A DNA stretch of 61,000 bases from Chrysomallon squamiferum (GCA_012295275.1 CM022679.1:27825664-27886663); one strand, 5' to 3'. Positions 34,444 through 48,321 are shown, counted from the stretch's first letter. The notes: generated from the sequence alone by a model not told the origin. A program made the numbers and translations.

Positions 34444-35640
34444 TCTTTTGTGTATGATTCTTTCTGCCAATATTTATTTAACGTAGTATAAAACTTGACA
34501 CAAATATTAAATACACAGAAAGCATATAATAAGATTTTGCAATATATTAAATTTTGTTTTGACTGAATTAAATATTTTAGATTAACAAAATTCAAAAAAA
34601 TAAAAAAATAAATAAAATAAAATAAAGTACAGTGAAAAAGAAAAAAGGAAATAAAAAGAAAATAATAAAAAATAAAACAACCCCCCGAAAAAAAAAATTA
34701 AAAAGAAAAAGCAGAAGAAAAAGAACGTAAATGAAGATACAAACATTTCGGACTTGTTTGGTAAATATAAACATTAGTTTGATTCATTATTAACAACAAG
34801 TTTACATCGCGCACCAACAACACAAGTTTCGTTTCATTACTAAATTGTTATTTTTGCGTCAAATGCACTTTAATATTATTTTTCCTGGTTATGTGTTGTT
34901 GACTTATTTCGTTTAGTTGAAAATTATTTTATCCTAGTTCCTTTATTAACCACATCGATATTTAAATACATGTTTCCATTAATGCAAATTTTATTTAGAT
35001 TTTTGTAGCAGTTTTGTCTCTGGTAATTTATATAACGTGCACTCCATAAATTGTTTTTTATTTTATTTATTTGGCAAATAATCTCAGTTTAATTTATTAG
35101 TAGAAGTGAATTTTATTACTTCCAGCGTACTGATCGGTGCAAAACAGTCATGTAAATAAGACTAATTCAATGATTTAATGATTAACGTAAATATGTTGTT
35201 TTTGTTTTTGTTTTTATTTTTTTTATTACTTAATTTATTTTTCTATTTCGTTTTAACTTAGTATTTTTTTCCTCTCTCTGTTTTTTTTCTTAAAATATGT
35301 TTTGCGGGATCTAAGGCTACTGAAAATTAATAAACACACAAACAAACAATCTCTCGAGAAAAAGAAGCCAAACACCGAAAATCTACTTTATATTAAAAAA
35401 AAAAGAAAAAAAAAACATTACTTCAAAACGAATTATTCATTCTTTTCCTGCCTCCCTCAATGTAATGTTGTAAAGAAACCAAAAAAAAAAAAAAACAACA
35501 ACAAAAACCCCTAAAAAAACAATTAAATAAACACAACAACGACAATAATAATAATAAAAGAAAAAGCAAACATTAATAATAATAATAATAAACAACAAAA
35601 AAAACTACAAGAAATAAAAACGAGTATAACTCTACCCCAC

Positions 35641-35671
<31 letters not shown>

Positions 35672-35930
35672 AAATAAACAAATAATGAATAAACAAACAA
35701 ACAAACAAACAAATAAATAAATAAATAAATAAATAAAAAGTAAAGAAACAAAATCGACACCTCAAATGACAGCAGCCGCAGCGGCAAACAATAACAACAA
35801 CAGTTATAATAATTATAAGTAACATTACACACGTAAAGGGCTATAAGAGTCTGCTATTACACATAGAACAAACAGCGAAGGGGTTCCTTGTGTAGACTGT
35901 ATTGAAATACAAAAAGTAAACGACATCGCA
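33668..35930. other. AT-rich gene-free DNA with simple repeats
   Basis: It contains a poly-A run (34107-34136), GT/TATG-rich DNA (34225-34390), a GA tract (34397-34441) and AAT/AAAT tracts (35545-35740). No supported exon. Confidence 0.6.
34397..34441. repeat. (GA)n microsatellite
   Basis: GA tract of about 22 units following a GT/TATG-rich stretch. Confidence 0.9.
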
Positions 35931-35944
35931 GACATTAACAAAAT

Positions 35945-36105
35945 ACTATGGTGTACAAAACAATGTTAGTATGTTAGTGTAATATATTAATCAGTATAAG
36001 TGTGTGGTGTACAAAACAATGTTAGTATGTTAGTGTGTAATATGTTAACCAGTGTTTGTGTGTTGTGTACAAAACAATGTTAGTATGTAAACCAGCGTTC
36101 ATGTT
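35945..36105. repeat. About 60-bp tandem repeat (2.6 copies)
   Basis: GTGTACAAAACAATGTTAGT starts each of three units (about 35951, 36007 and 36065), followed in the first two by ATGTTAGTGT and AATAT.TTAA.CAGT. Confidence 0.8.
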
Positions 36106-36299
36106 ACTGTGTAGTAGAGGAAACAAAGAATGAACGTTCAAAAAAAAAAAATAATAATAATAATAATAATAATAACAATAATAACAATAATAATCATCAT
36201 CATCATCATCATCATAAAAAAAAAAAAAAAAAATACACGAAAAATAGGTTAAAAAAATAAATAATACAAAAATCCTATTAATCTTTATGCATAGCATAG

Positions 36300-37125
36300 A
36301 TAAACAGTTTTACTTCAAAAGGTCATAAGTCGAAGTAAAATGTGATAAATTGTCCGCGTTCTATCGAATTTGTCTTTCTTGCCCAAACTATAAACACCTT
36401 TGTAAACGAGAAGTAATTGTAACGTAACACGTCCGTCCTTATCACGTGACCAAACGCCATTGATTAACAGATACACGACCAGGACACAATAGACTGAGAG
36501 TCTTGAAGGCGCCGGTCTTTGAGGGTCTCAAGCCAGTGATTAAAATTGGCAATAGCTGTAACGCTTATATCGGAAACGTTTAGATTAAGAACGGTACTAA
36601 ATTTGTAAGTAGAGAAATTGAGATTCCGGCACAAAGGGCTAATTGAATTTTTAGAAAAAAGAGGTAAATTGGAAGTAAATTGGCCTCAATAATAATAAGA
36701 AAAAATTATAAGAAGAAAGAAAGAAAAAGAAAAAAGAGATGAAGCAAATGTACAAATAAACATGTAGAAAAATAGTCTGTTCAAATTTTTAATACATACA
36801 TACATACATACATACTTACATACACACAAGATCGAAGAATGAAATAACATTTACTAGTTTCTTAATTTTTTCTCATATTCAAAATATACAAACTTATTTG
36901 AACGTACATACACCTGCAAACATTTTATAATGGTGTTGATAGTCTGATACATAAAGAAGTCAAATATTACTGTTAATACATGAATTTCGTATCTATTAGA
37001 CTGTAACTGGAAGAAAAGAGAAAAAGAAAATGGATTGCATTATCAGACATTAATGTAATTTTCAAGGCATTTTAAAGGATTGTGCGTTTAGGAGACGCCT
37101 TTATGTTCTTTATCAGTTAATAAGC

Positions 37126-37156
<31 letters not shown>

Positions 37157-37500
37157 TAAATTAAAAAAAAACATAGTAATAAAGAAGACAAAATTGCAGT
37201 ATTCAGTCATCTGAGCTGAGGAGTATTTGAGCGAGGCTTGGTTGCCAGGTCTGATTTTCACGTGGAGTTAGAAAAACGTCTTACTAAGACTTCACCAGTT
37301 AGTTCATTGTAACGTGCAAAGACAGACGAGAAATTTAATTACAGCAAAATGTGTAAGTATACAGCGGCCATTAGTACACGTCACAAAAACACAGCATTTC
37401 AATCTGTGACGTCACTAAACCTCTGACCAGTATATATTCCAGTTTGCTAGCAATCTGCTCAAGATTTGATACCAGATCGGGAAATAACGCTATCTACATA
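36300..37500. other. Intergenic DNA with two higher-complexity islands
   Basis: Islands at about 36300-36660 and 37200-37500 have few repeats. The second contains a full CRE TGACGTCA (37407-37414). CATA and poly-A runs lie between. No exon is supported. Confidence 0.45.
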
Positions 37501-38221
37501 ATTCTAACTTGCTGTCACTTTCTTGTTTTAGGAATAAACTAAAATTTAAATATTACCTGTACTTCTTTTAACTGAAACAATCATAGATTTCCCTATCAGT
37601 GTAAAAATCAATTTCCTGACATTTCTGCATCTTGCATGCAGAATGCACGGAGAAGTAAACTGATAAATACATCGATCAGTTCACTTTATATAAAAAATGA
37701 AAAAAAATAAATCTTCAGACGCCTTCTCGTTGCAGTGAAATAATTAAGTTGGCGAGGATGAATGTTAGAAAAATAAGTAGTATCGAGAAAACGCGTCTTC
37801 TTGTGCATCCAACAAACAACTATCGACCGCCAGCCATCTCCTTGCTACGCCTGTTTTAACAATTTTTGTCGCTCCTCAACCAATCTGGTTGTTAAAACAC
37901 CAAAATACGGTCTATTGGAAGCTTGCGTCACCCACAGAGAACGCTGTTTGTTTAATGAGAGACTGTGAGAGATGTGAAACAAGTGAATTGAGATAAATTG
38001 TTTAATGTCCCAGACTAATCTGATAAACACACAAACCTTCTGACTGATAGCAACCATTACTACAACTACTACTACTGCTGCTACTGCTTCACAATCACAA
38101 CAAAGAACTACGACAAAAAACTATTGTTAGTACTGTTCCTAGAACTACCACTGCTATTTTACAGTTACTGTTATAGCATGTTATAAATAAATAAATATAT
38201 ATATATACACATATACATAGA

Positions 38222-38268
38222 CACATATACATACATACATACATACATACATACATACATACATAAAT
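38222..38268. repeat. (CATA)n microsatellite
   Basis: Tetranucleotide tract in gene-free DNA. Confidence 0.9.
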
Positions 38269-39027
38269 ACATCATGCAACAGAAATAGCACAGTAATAAA
38301 ACAAAGATAATTAAGAAATAAAATAATGATCCGGATAGAATAAAAATAATAATTTAAAAGAAGAAAAAAGAGGAAGAAAAATCATTTCACCTTTATAAAA
38401 AATCAACTTCAATGAGTTTTGTTCAGATACCCTAATAATCTTCCAGTGAAAAAGCCAGTTTTAATCTGGAAATTTCTTGACAATCATTGTCCATTTCCAA
38501 GTGTTCTTGCTTCATTCCTAAAACATAATTTTAATTGTGACTTCAATCAGTAAGATTTGCATTTTAAGAGTTTGACGTAAATTAATTAATCATCTGGTTA
38601 TTATTAGTATTATTATTATTATTATTATTACTGTTACATAAACAGGCAGTAATAATATAGAATAAAAAATGGTGTAATAATGAACACACACACATATACA
38701 CACACACGTATATATAAAACTGTATTTTAATAATACTTCTATGACTAATTTGCAAAAGAATCTAGCAGCTAATTAAAAAAAACAAAAACAACAACAACAA
38801 CAACAAACAAACATACTATGGTATTATTAAATTTCCAAACTGAGCATGCCAGTGAATATTAACAAGTAAGAAATATTAATGACAACTATTTGTTTAGTGA
38901 TTCAACCACAGTAATTGTGAACGTCTGTCAAAGTTCTGTAATCTTGAGAAGTGTCCATTAGAAAAACCAAGTTTTTGTGGCGTTAACGTTAATACTATTA
39001 ACAAAATAACAACAACAATAAAACGGG

Positions 39028-39167
39028 TATGTATGTATGTGTGTGCGTATGTCTGTATGTATGTATGCATGTGTGTGTGTGTGTATGTATGTATGTACGT
39101 TTGTATGTATATATGTATGTATGTATGTGTGTGTGTATGTATGTATGTACGTACGTGTGTGTATGTA

Positions 39168-39200
<33 letters not shown>

Positions 39201-39236
39201 GTATGTATGTATGTATGTGTGTGTGTATGTACGTAT
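39028..39236. repeat. (GTAT)n / (GT)n tract
   Basis: About 210 bp of GTAT with GTGT and GTAC variants. Open frames across it on both strands encode only repeated Met-Tyr-Val-Cys or His-Thr-Tyr and are not credible. Confidence 0.95.
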
Positions 39237-39299
39237 TAAGAAAGCAGACACAGTGTCTCCTGTATGAACAGACTATTTTTCTACATGTTTATTTTTGCA

Positions 39300-40180
39300 A
39301 ACTGTAAACACGGAGCTGGCTGAAACGTGACATAGCAAACCTGTTTTGAGTGGAAATTACTCCCTTATCCCCAAGTCTGGATTTCATTAATCTAAAGCCA
39401 ACTCAATCAACATATATAGGCGTCTGAAATAAGCCGTGCCCGGATTCCCCGGAGTTCGGCCAATATACGTAGAATATCCGCCAATTCCCTCGGCCCCATT
39501 CAGTGAAAGCGTTTCTTTGATTCGTAGTCCACACATTCAATGTCTTGTTTCTAAAGTCGGTTTATCCCAGCTCAACACCAATTGACAAATATCACAAGTC
39601 TTCATCTTTTTTCATCTTATATATTTTTTTTTTTTTTTTAATTTGGCCTACTGCTGATCTGGTCAGACGAAGTTCTGTTTTCTGAAGTGGCTGTATGATT
39701 TGTCTATTTTTGCTGATTCTTTCTTTTCTTTTCTTTTTCTTTTACCAACTATATGCTGTTTAAAAATATTACAACCGTAGACACACATATTCATTCACAG
39801 ACATACACATACACATGTAGATAGTCTAAATCTTCCACATTCATGAACAACATTTCAACAGCTTATTAGTTTATGCGTAAATATCTGAAATAACGACTTC
39901 GCACTTTGAAATGCAGTCTTTTACATTTTTATGTATGTGTGTATGTGTGTGTGTGTGTGTGTGTGAGTGTATGTTTAATTTATTATATATAGTTTTTTAA
40001 ACTAGAAAAAGCCATCAGACATCATTTCCTGAAAACTGATAAGAGAATATTACTCGAAACCATATTACATAAACCATCAATCGAACGCGTTCATTCACTC
40101 GGCGGTATAATACACATCCGGCCATCAGAACCGGAAGTACATAGCACTTGAGAAATTAGTCCCTATTTAACACAGCCGAG
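39300..40180. other. Mixed block with promoter-like words
   Basis: 39340-39560 is GC-richer and holds ATATATAGG (TATA-like, about 39413), GGCCAATATACG (CCAAT, about 39460) and AATTACTCCCTT (39355-39366). No exon follows that I can support. Confidence 0.35.
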
Positions 40181-40351
40181 CAAATAAAAGAGAACTAATT
40201 TTTATTTGAGTCGTTGGAGAACAGATAAAAAAACAAATCACAAAAAATATAAAAATCTTTTTATTAAGACGGGTTATTTGAGACCTGTCAAAATTACATT
40301 AATGAAAGAAAGATTACATTAAAAGTAAAAAAAAAAAGAAAAAAAAAAAAG

Positions 40352-40354
<3 letters not shown>

Positions 40355-40430
<76 letters not shown>
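40355..40430. repeat. (GA)n microsatellite
   Basis: GA tract of about 38 units. Confidence 0.95.
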
Positions 40431-40434
<4 letters not shown>

Positions 40435-41184
40435 TGCTTGCTGAAGTTAAAGTAAAGAAGAATGGTAATTTTTTTGCGCATCAATTGATGAAAACGTTAA
40501 TACAGGAATGCTTATTTGTAAGAACCATTTTCTTTTCTTTTCTTCTATTTATGTACAGTTTAGTTTTATTATTATTATTATTATTATTAATTTATTTTAT
40601 TTGGACCAATCTATTCTGTGCATGTATGTGTACATATGTGTTGAATGTTCGTGAACTCTTTGTTTCTGTGTGTCTTTGTATGTGTGTATTATATGTGCGT
40701 CATTACTTCTTACCCCTCCCTACCGATGTCATTAGTGCATATGCTTCTATCACACTGTGGATGTGCTCCTGCACATACATGACAATAATTGAAGAGACAG
40801 TGTTATGAGGTAGAAATTACAGAGATAACAAAACAAATCACTTAGATCTGATAGAGACGTCTGTTCAGGCTTGATCCTCAAATAAAAACTATTCCCAGGA
40901 ATACATAATATGAGGGAGAATTATCATCTGTGACAGACGCAATAACCCCCAGTCCCTCGAGCTTCCTCACACAAACCACAGATCATGATTAACAATGTTC
41001 TATTAAATAACCCTCTGACAGCTCGTCAGGCTCAATCGTTTGTCTATGCAAATACTGAGAGAAATATTAATAAATGAATTACTTTTCTCCTTTAAAATTT
41101 AGCGGGAGAATACAGAAACTATTGGGTTTGGGTCAGGATGGGGAATAGCGAGTTGGTTCACATAGAACGACTAACAGTAACAAA

Positions 41185-41910
41185 CCAACCCTGAACTACA
41201 ACCCTGTCTACATTCCAACACCTGAAGTACAGCCCTGTCTACATTCCAACACCTGTCTACATTCCAACACCTGAAGTACAGCCCTGTCTACATCCCAACA
41301 TCTGAACTACAACCCTGTCTACATTCCAACACCTGAAGTACAGCCCTGTCTACATCCCAACACCTGAACTACAGCCCTGTCTACATTCCAACACCTGAAG
41401 TACAGCCCTGTCTACATTCCAACGTCTGAACTACAACGCTGTCTACATCCCAGCACCTGAAGTACAGTCCTGTCTACATCCCAACACCTGAACTACATCC
41501 CTGTCTACATTCCAACACCTGAACTACAACGCTGTCTACATCCCAGCACCCGAAGTACAACCCTGTCTACATTCCAACACGTGAAGTACAACCCTGTCTA
41601 CATCCTAACACCTGAACTACAACCCTGTCTACATCCCAATACCCGAAGTACAACCTGTCTACATCCCAACACGTGAAGTACAACCTGTCTACATCCCAAC
41701 ACGTGAAGTACAACCTGTCTACATCCCAACACGTGAAGTACAACCTGTCTACATCCCAACACGTGAAGTACAACCTGTCTACATCCTAACATCTGAACTT
41801 CGACCCTGTCTTCATCCCAATACCTGAAATACAACTCTACTTATACACTAATCCTTGAACTACAATTCTGTCTACACTCTGATCTCTGAACTACAACTTC
41901 GTTTACAATA
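41185..41910. repeat. 31-bp minisatellite with an inner 30-bp subarray
   Basis: Units run CTGAAGTACAGCCCTGTCTA then CATTCCAACAC (31 bp), with CTA/GTA, TTCC/TCCC and AAC/AGC variants. From about 41645 to 41790, five nearly identical 30-bp units (ACGTGAAGTACAACCTGTCT core) have lost one C. Copies decay after 41790. Confidence 0.92.
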
Positions 41911-43300
41911 ACTCCTGAACTATAGCTCTGCCCACATCCAACTCCAGAATTACAAGCTTGCTTACTTCTAACCCTAAACTACAACTCTGTCTCAATTAAA
42001 TTACGAGAACGTTTATTACATAAAGTTATTATTAGATTTTCTTATAGTGCTTGATTAGGTGCTTGATTCCAGTCATCACTTACCAGCGACAGATGGCAAA
42101 TTATTAAATAACACTGCAATAATAAGTAATTTGTTCTGTTGTCCTAACTAACGAATGATTCTTGCATTTAAAATAATATTACTAAATAAGACTCAGTTTT
42201 AATGAACCTTGTTGTTGTCAAATATCGACAGTGACGAGATTTGAAAGACTGATTTTGTGAATAAAGAATTACAGATGAATTAAGCTCATCCATCCAGAAC
42301 AGAATATACAGAATCAAATTTCTTTTTGACAGCATTTTATTTATTTATTTATTTTTTTAAAGACAGATATTAACTAGAGTTATATTTATATGTAGTAGCT
42401 AGTATTTGAACAACGAGCACACTTGCGAGTTAACGTTCAGACACCGTATGAAACGAAATGAGAAAATTGTGACCAGACTTTGCTGATTATTATGACTGTA
42501 ATATGAGACCACAGCGGCCGGCAGCTGGACGATATTAATTAACGAGACGTCAGAAACATTGGAACACGTTATGAGCTTCAGGCCGCGTCCGCCATTGTTG
42601 ACTGGTCATCCGATTCCGTGTTTCTAGACAGCGAGAAGGTCAACTCAAAATAAAAGCGTAGTAAGAAATCGGTGATCAATCTAAGTGTGATGCTCGTGAT
42701 CAAAGGGAAGTGTCTACTGGTCGTGTTACAGTGGAATTTATTGTTATTATTTGTTGTACGTCTTTGATCCGTTCACTTTGTCTCTTTCTTTATGACATTT
42801 CAAATCTCGAGTAATTTCGTCCGTGGCAAAATGTTACTTCACTCCTGGTCGATTCGCGTTTCCACTAAACACATTTCACTTGATGTTTTCTCCAACAAAA
42901 TTGGTAATGACCCGTGCTTCGACATTCTAGGTTGCGCATTTAGAGTGATTTGAGAATAATTTGGAAATTATTTTCAAACGCAAATTGAATTTCTGTGAAA
43001 GAGTCACACAAGATTGGATTCAAACTCGGTGATCGAGACTATAACGCCATTTTGTTTCTGCCTGCAGTAAATTCATCTCCTTTCTTCTTTTTTTCTTCCC
43101 GCGAAATTGATCAGTGCAAAGAAGTTTTTACTTCAGATTAACGCAATTATTTCAGAAAATAAATTAGTGAACTGCATAAAAATGAAATATCTGACTTAAA
43201 ATGAACTTTGAATGCAACTAATCTTCATTATCCTGAATTTCATTATTTTTGAAATCTAACATTTATGTTTTAAATGTTAAATACATATTTCTAGATTTCT
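41911..43300. other. Intergenic DNA with a higher-complexity island at 42440-42910
   Basis: The island has a RUNX-type ACCACA (42508-42513), a SOX-type CCATTGTT (42592-42599) and GCGGCCGG, CAGCTG and TTAATTAA words. It is a possible enhancer; no exon is supported. Confidence 0.4.
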
Positions 43301-43310
43301 TCAAAACATA

Positions 43311-43368
43311 TAACAACAACAGCAACAACAAGAGTAATAATAATAATAATAATAATAATAATATGTAT

Positions 43369-43416
<48 letters not shown>

Positions 43417-43431
43417 AACAATAATAATAAA
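43311..43431. repeat. (AAT)n and (AAC)n microsatellite
   Basis: AAC, AAT, AAC and AAT runs in succession. The poly-Asn open frame here is an artefact. Confidence 0.95.
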
Positions 43432-43599
43432 ATAGGTAGCATTTTACAGCCGAGATTTCAGAATTGTCAGTGTTTCTCTCATTCTTCATATTTGTGTCTC
43501 TGGAAACGGCTTACATAGATAATAGATGACAATGCGGCTATTAAACCCTGAAACTGAGCTTTGACACGAAAGAGATAAAAAGCTAAACAACAATAACAA

Positions 43600-43873
43600 C
43601 CACAAAATAAATAAATAATTAAATAACTAACTAAATAAATAAACAAAAATAAAATAAAATAAAATATAATGAATGAATGAATGAATAAAATATATAAATA
43701 AATAAGTAAATAAATAAATAAATAAATAAATAAAAATAATAATAAAAAAAACAAACAAAATAAAATAAAATGAAATAAATTAAAATAAAATAATGAGATA
43801 AAATAAAATAAAATAAAATAAAATAAAATAAAATAAAATAAAATAAAATAAATAGATAAATAAAATAAAAAAA
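43600..43873. repeat. (AAAT)n / (AAAAT)n tracts
   Basis: AAAT units, ATGA units near 43670 and perfect AAAAT units at about 43800-43850. Confidence 0.9.
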
Positions 43874-44040
43874 CCTACCGACAGTCAATTCATTGTCTGG
43901 AATTGATTTACTCATTCATTTTATCAACTACACATATAAATAAATATATGGTGCAGTCCCGATCAAATTCATTTAATTCAAAACATTCATTTCTGGATTG
44001 GAAGAGCGGACGTGAGAATGTATGAGTAAAAGTTGTAAAA

Positions 44041-44407
44041 CAGTGCAGACAGTTTACAGTGGCGTTCTTCATGTTTCTGTTTTCTTACACGCTACGTCCT
44101 AACAACAGTGCAGAAGTTTACAGTGGCGTTCTTCATGTTTCTGTTTTCACACGCTACGTCCTAACAACAGTGCAGACAGTTTACAGTGGCGTTCTTCATG
44201 TTTCTGTTTTCTTACACGCTACGTCCTAACAACAGTGCAGACAGTTTACAGTGGCGTTCTTCATGTTTCTGTTTTCTTACACGCTACGTCCTAACAACAG
44301 TGCAGACAGTTTACAGTGGCGTTCTTCATGTTTCTGTTTTCTTACACGCTACGTCCTAACAACAGTGCAGACAGTTTACAGTGGCGTTCTTCATGTTTCT
44401 GTTTTCT
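44041..44407. repeat. 65-bp minisatellite (5.6 copies)
   Basis: CAGTGCAG starts units at 44041, 44106, 44168, 44233, 44298 and 44363. All spacings are 65 except one 62-bp copy with small deletions. Units contain GTTTACAGTGGCGTTCTTCA and ACACGCTACGTCCTAACAA and are almost identical, implying recent spread or homogenisation. Confidence 0.95.
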
Positions 44408-45440
44408 AACAGCAGCAGTGGCAGAGTGGGGGGAGAAACGCTGATGGTGGGTACGTACTACGAGCTGGACTTGTTGGTTATCGATAGTGAAGTCGGGAAA
44501 AGTACCAGATCAGGAAAGTTTAACGAAGGATACTAAGATAAAAAAAAATCGTGATATGTACTCGTGTTAAATAGAGGAAGGAACGTAGACCTATGAGAGA
44601 CCTTAGTATAAAATTAAAACAACGTTGAAAGCACAGTAGATCAAATAGAAGAAGAAGAAGAAAAGAAGATAAGAAAGAAAGAAAGGAAGAAAAAGAAGAA
44701 AGACTTACAAAGAAAGAAGAAAAAATGAAAGAAAGAAGCGTAAAAAGAAAGAAGAAAACTGAAATAAAGCAAAGAATAAAGTAAAAGAATGAAAGAAAGA
44801 AGTATCGAAAGGAAGGAAAGATAGCTCCTCCTATTTAGCCGCCCTCTGTGACTAAAGCATCAGTCAGTGTGTGTAACGTGTAAGTTTTCTCGTTAATCAA
44901 GTCGTGTCGTCATTACGTAACAACTATCACAAGTGTACGATCGATTTTCTTTTCACACTGAACATCCGCAACCTCTTTCAGACTGGATAGAATAAGGACC
45001 ACTCTTTTAAAATTAATAATCTGATTATATTCACGCAGCCTGTACTAATAAACTTTGTGACATGATGCTAAAGTATTTCATTTAATCATTTAATTTACAT
45101 TTAACATTTGTTTAATTTCGAGTGCTTCTGACTGCAGCGAGGTAGTTGCTGATTTATTATGATGTAACTGGTTTTTTTGGGTTTTTTTTTTAAGAACTGA
45201 TTACCCGGAAAGATTTTGGAACTAAGAGCTCCTGAAATCGGTGGTGTACCTGTACTTCAAAACCTGTTAATAATAAAATAATAAATAACATTCATTCGTT
45301 GTTCCTTTATTTGTTGACGCGTTTATTCAGTATCAAATATAAACATTCTTATAACCTTTTTACTTTTTCTAACAACATGTTAAAAGAAATCAATAACCTG
45401 ACGAAACAGCTTTTCTGCCCCGTGAAACTGTGCATCCGCT
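44408..45440. other. Gene-free DNA with GAA-rich tract
   Basis: A purine-rich AAGAA/GAAAG tract spans about 44645-44820. The rest shows no exon or array. Confidence 0.55.
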
Positions 45441-45447
45441 CCTGTAG

Positions 45448-45992
45448 CAGTAAACCAGCTACCTCTGTATGAACAGTAAACCAGCTACCTCTGTATGAAC
45501 AGTAAACCAGCTACATCTGTATGAACAGTAAACCAGCTACCCCTGTATGAACAGTAAACCAGCTACCTCTGTATGAACAGTAAACCAGCTACCTCTGTAT
45601 GAACAGTAAACCAGCTACATCTGTATGAACAGTAAACCAGCTACCCCTGTATGAACAGTAAACCAGCTACCTCTGTATGAACAGTAAACCAGCTACCTCT
45701 GTATGAACAGTAAACCAGCTACATCTGTATGAACAGTAAACCAGCTACCTCTGTATGAACAGTAAACCAGCTACCCCTGTATGAACAGTAAACCAGCTAC
45801 CTCTGTATGAACAGTAAACCAGCTACATCTGTATGAACAGTAAACCAGCTACCCCTGTATGAACAGTAAACCAGCTACATCTGTATGAACAGTAAACCAG
45901 CTACCCCTGTATGAACAGTAAACCAGCTACCTCTGTATGAACAGTAAACCAGCTACCTCTGTATGAACAGTAAACCAGCTACCTCTGTATGA
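45448..45992. repeat. 26-bp minisatellite (21 copies) with higher-order pattern
   Basis: Every unit is CAGTAAACCAGCTAC, then CTC, ATC or CCC, then TGTATGAA. Calling these variants A, B and C, the order is AABC AABC AAB A C A B C B C A A A. The first part repeats as a four-unit, 104-bp block. Confidence 0.95.
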
Positions 45993-46261
45993 TCAGGCGA
46001 AACAGCGGCGTCTGCAACTTTACTTTTCATTTCTCCCGTGTTAGCGCTGCCAGGTCGTAAATACAGAAACAAATGTAGATTAGAACAGTTAAAACACTCA
46101 GTGTCCCTGGATACACACAAAATAAATACATAAATAACAGAAACAGAAATATGTAACACATAAAAATACTACTACTATATTACAACTACTAATACTACCA
46201 CTATTAATAATAAAAATAACAATAACAATAGTATTAATAATAATAATAATTATTATTATAT

Positions 46262-46299
<38 letters not shown>

Positions 46300-47654
46300 G
46301 AAATAATATTAATAATAAAAGTAATTATTATCATCATCATTAACAACAACAGCAGCATCTGCAGCAACAGCAAAATAACAAGAAACAACAATAAAAACGA
46401 GAAAAGTACAGTTATAGCCTTGAAGCACATTTGTCAAATTAAAAGATGGTTACTAAAGAATGAAAAAATAAAAAATAAAAAATAAAAAGTAAAAAATTAT
46501 CAAAAGGAGATGAAAAAAGATGAAATATTTTGTATAGTTCTAGACTCAAAGACGATGATGAAGATTCTGATGATGATACAAACAATTTATTAATTTTTTT
46601 CTTTTAACTCACTTAAAAAGAAGTTATTAATAATAAATAAAAACACGGGTCAATATGATTTGCTCAATATATGGAAACGTAAAAAAAAAAATAAAATAAA
46701 TAAAAGCAAAAAGGAAAGAGAAAAAAAAATAGATGTTAAAATATTATGAAAGTCTTTCGGCCCGAGGCGCTACTCGGAAATACGACAACTAAAGACAAGA
46801 TCGTTATTATGTTTCGCAATGATAATTTAAAGTTTGACGCTGTACTCTGAACACGCTGTGGCGACAAAGTAGAACTTTTCTTGACTCCAGTTTAAAGATA
46901 TTAAAATTACCTGCTTTCTGTGCTCACTTTGTGACAGCTCGAAAGCCCCGGGCAGGCAATAAAACTGCTAGTATAGCTATTATCACATACTGTAATTAAA
47001 AAAATAAAATAAAAAAAATAAAATAAAATAAATCAACCTTTCCTTTCTTCATCTTTTTCATCTGAAGTACTAAATGTAATAAAATTTGTAAAATTTAATA
47101 ACTGAGATCTAAGATTCTTATTGAAACTGAATGTTCAAAGAGAAAGCTGAAAAAACCCAAAGACAACAAAATTAAAACAAAACATATTCATCCATCCATC
47201 TATCCTTCCATCCATTTATTTCCTCAGTCTGTTTGCAAACATGCACATGTGTGTGTGTGTGTGTACGTGCGTGAGTGTGTGTGTAAATGTGCTTCTGTGT
47301 GGGTGTATGATTGTGTGTCAAACAGAAACAGAAAACACTATATTAGGCATTACGGTATTCATATTGACCTAAGATCCTGGTTATAGTAAGACAGTGTTTA
47401 TGAAAAACAAGATTAACTAATCACTATTGTGATAATAATGAGTTTCACAGTCTCAAATCCTTATACACCACATTGTCACAGAGAGGACCATGGGACTAAC
47501 GTGGTCCCTGCAGACAATTCTATTAGGATTAGATTCAAAACTATCTTGTAATTTTGTCCTAATTATGTTTTTTCATCAAAATGTTAAAAAATGATTAGAA
47601 AAACAAAAAAAATGATAAAGCAAATGAAGTATTAAAAGGATTTCTGCTATATAA

Positions 47655-47733
<79 letters not shown>

Positions 47734-48290
47734 CAACCAAAAAACCCCCCACAAAACACAACATTTATTCTACGAGTAACACAAAAAGAAGAAATTAATA
47801 ATTTCATCAGCTTCATCTACAGTAATATTTCTTAATCACTCATTTCACAAATATGGTTTTAAAAAAAATCAATGAAACATCATTTTGAAATATTAATAAC
47901 TATAATTAAACTATTCTAATAATATAGAACATATATATATTATAATCATCATTATAATCATATTCATTATTTGAAGAAATATGTACATACACTTGCGTTT
48001 AAATAGTTATTCAAATAATGAACATAATAATGATGAAGATGTTGATGATAATAATAAAATGACGGAGATATATATATTCTTAAAAAGGCAACTAAAAAAT
48101 AAAAGAGTGTAAGCTTTTAATCTAAGTGTACGTGTTAACAGATGAGATAGGAATATTTACAAAAATTTACTTTCTTAAGCCATTTTCAGAGTGGCTCGGT
48201 GCCAAACGACAACATTTTTCTTAAATGTTCCAGATCAGAACAGAAATCCAATCTCTTAAACAATTTTTCAAAATATCTTTATTCACAACC

Positions 48291-48321
<31 letters not shown>

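Noticed and set aside
37238-37252. GGTTGCCAGGTC considered as an X-box
   Set aside because: Only the left half-site is present; the right half does not fit.
45448-45992. Regular 26-bp array considered as a CRISPR array
   Set aside because: Units are contiguous with no unique spacers, and the DNA is animal nuclear sequence.
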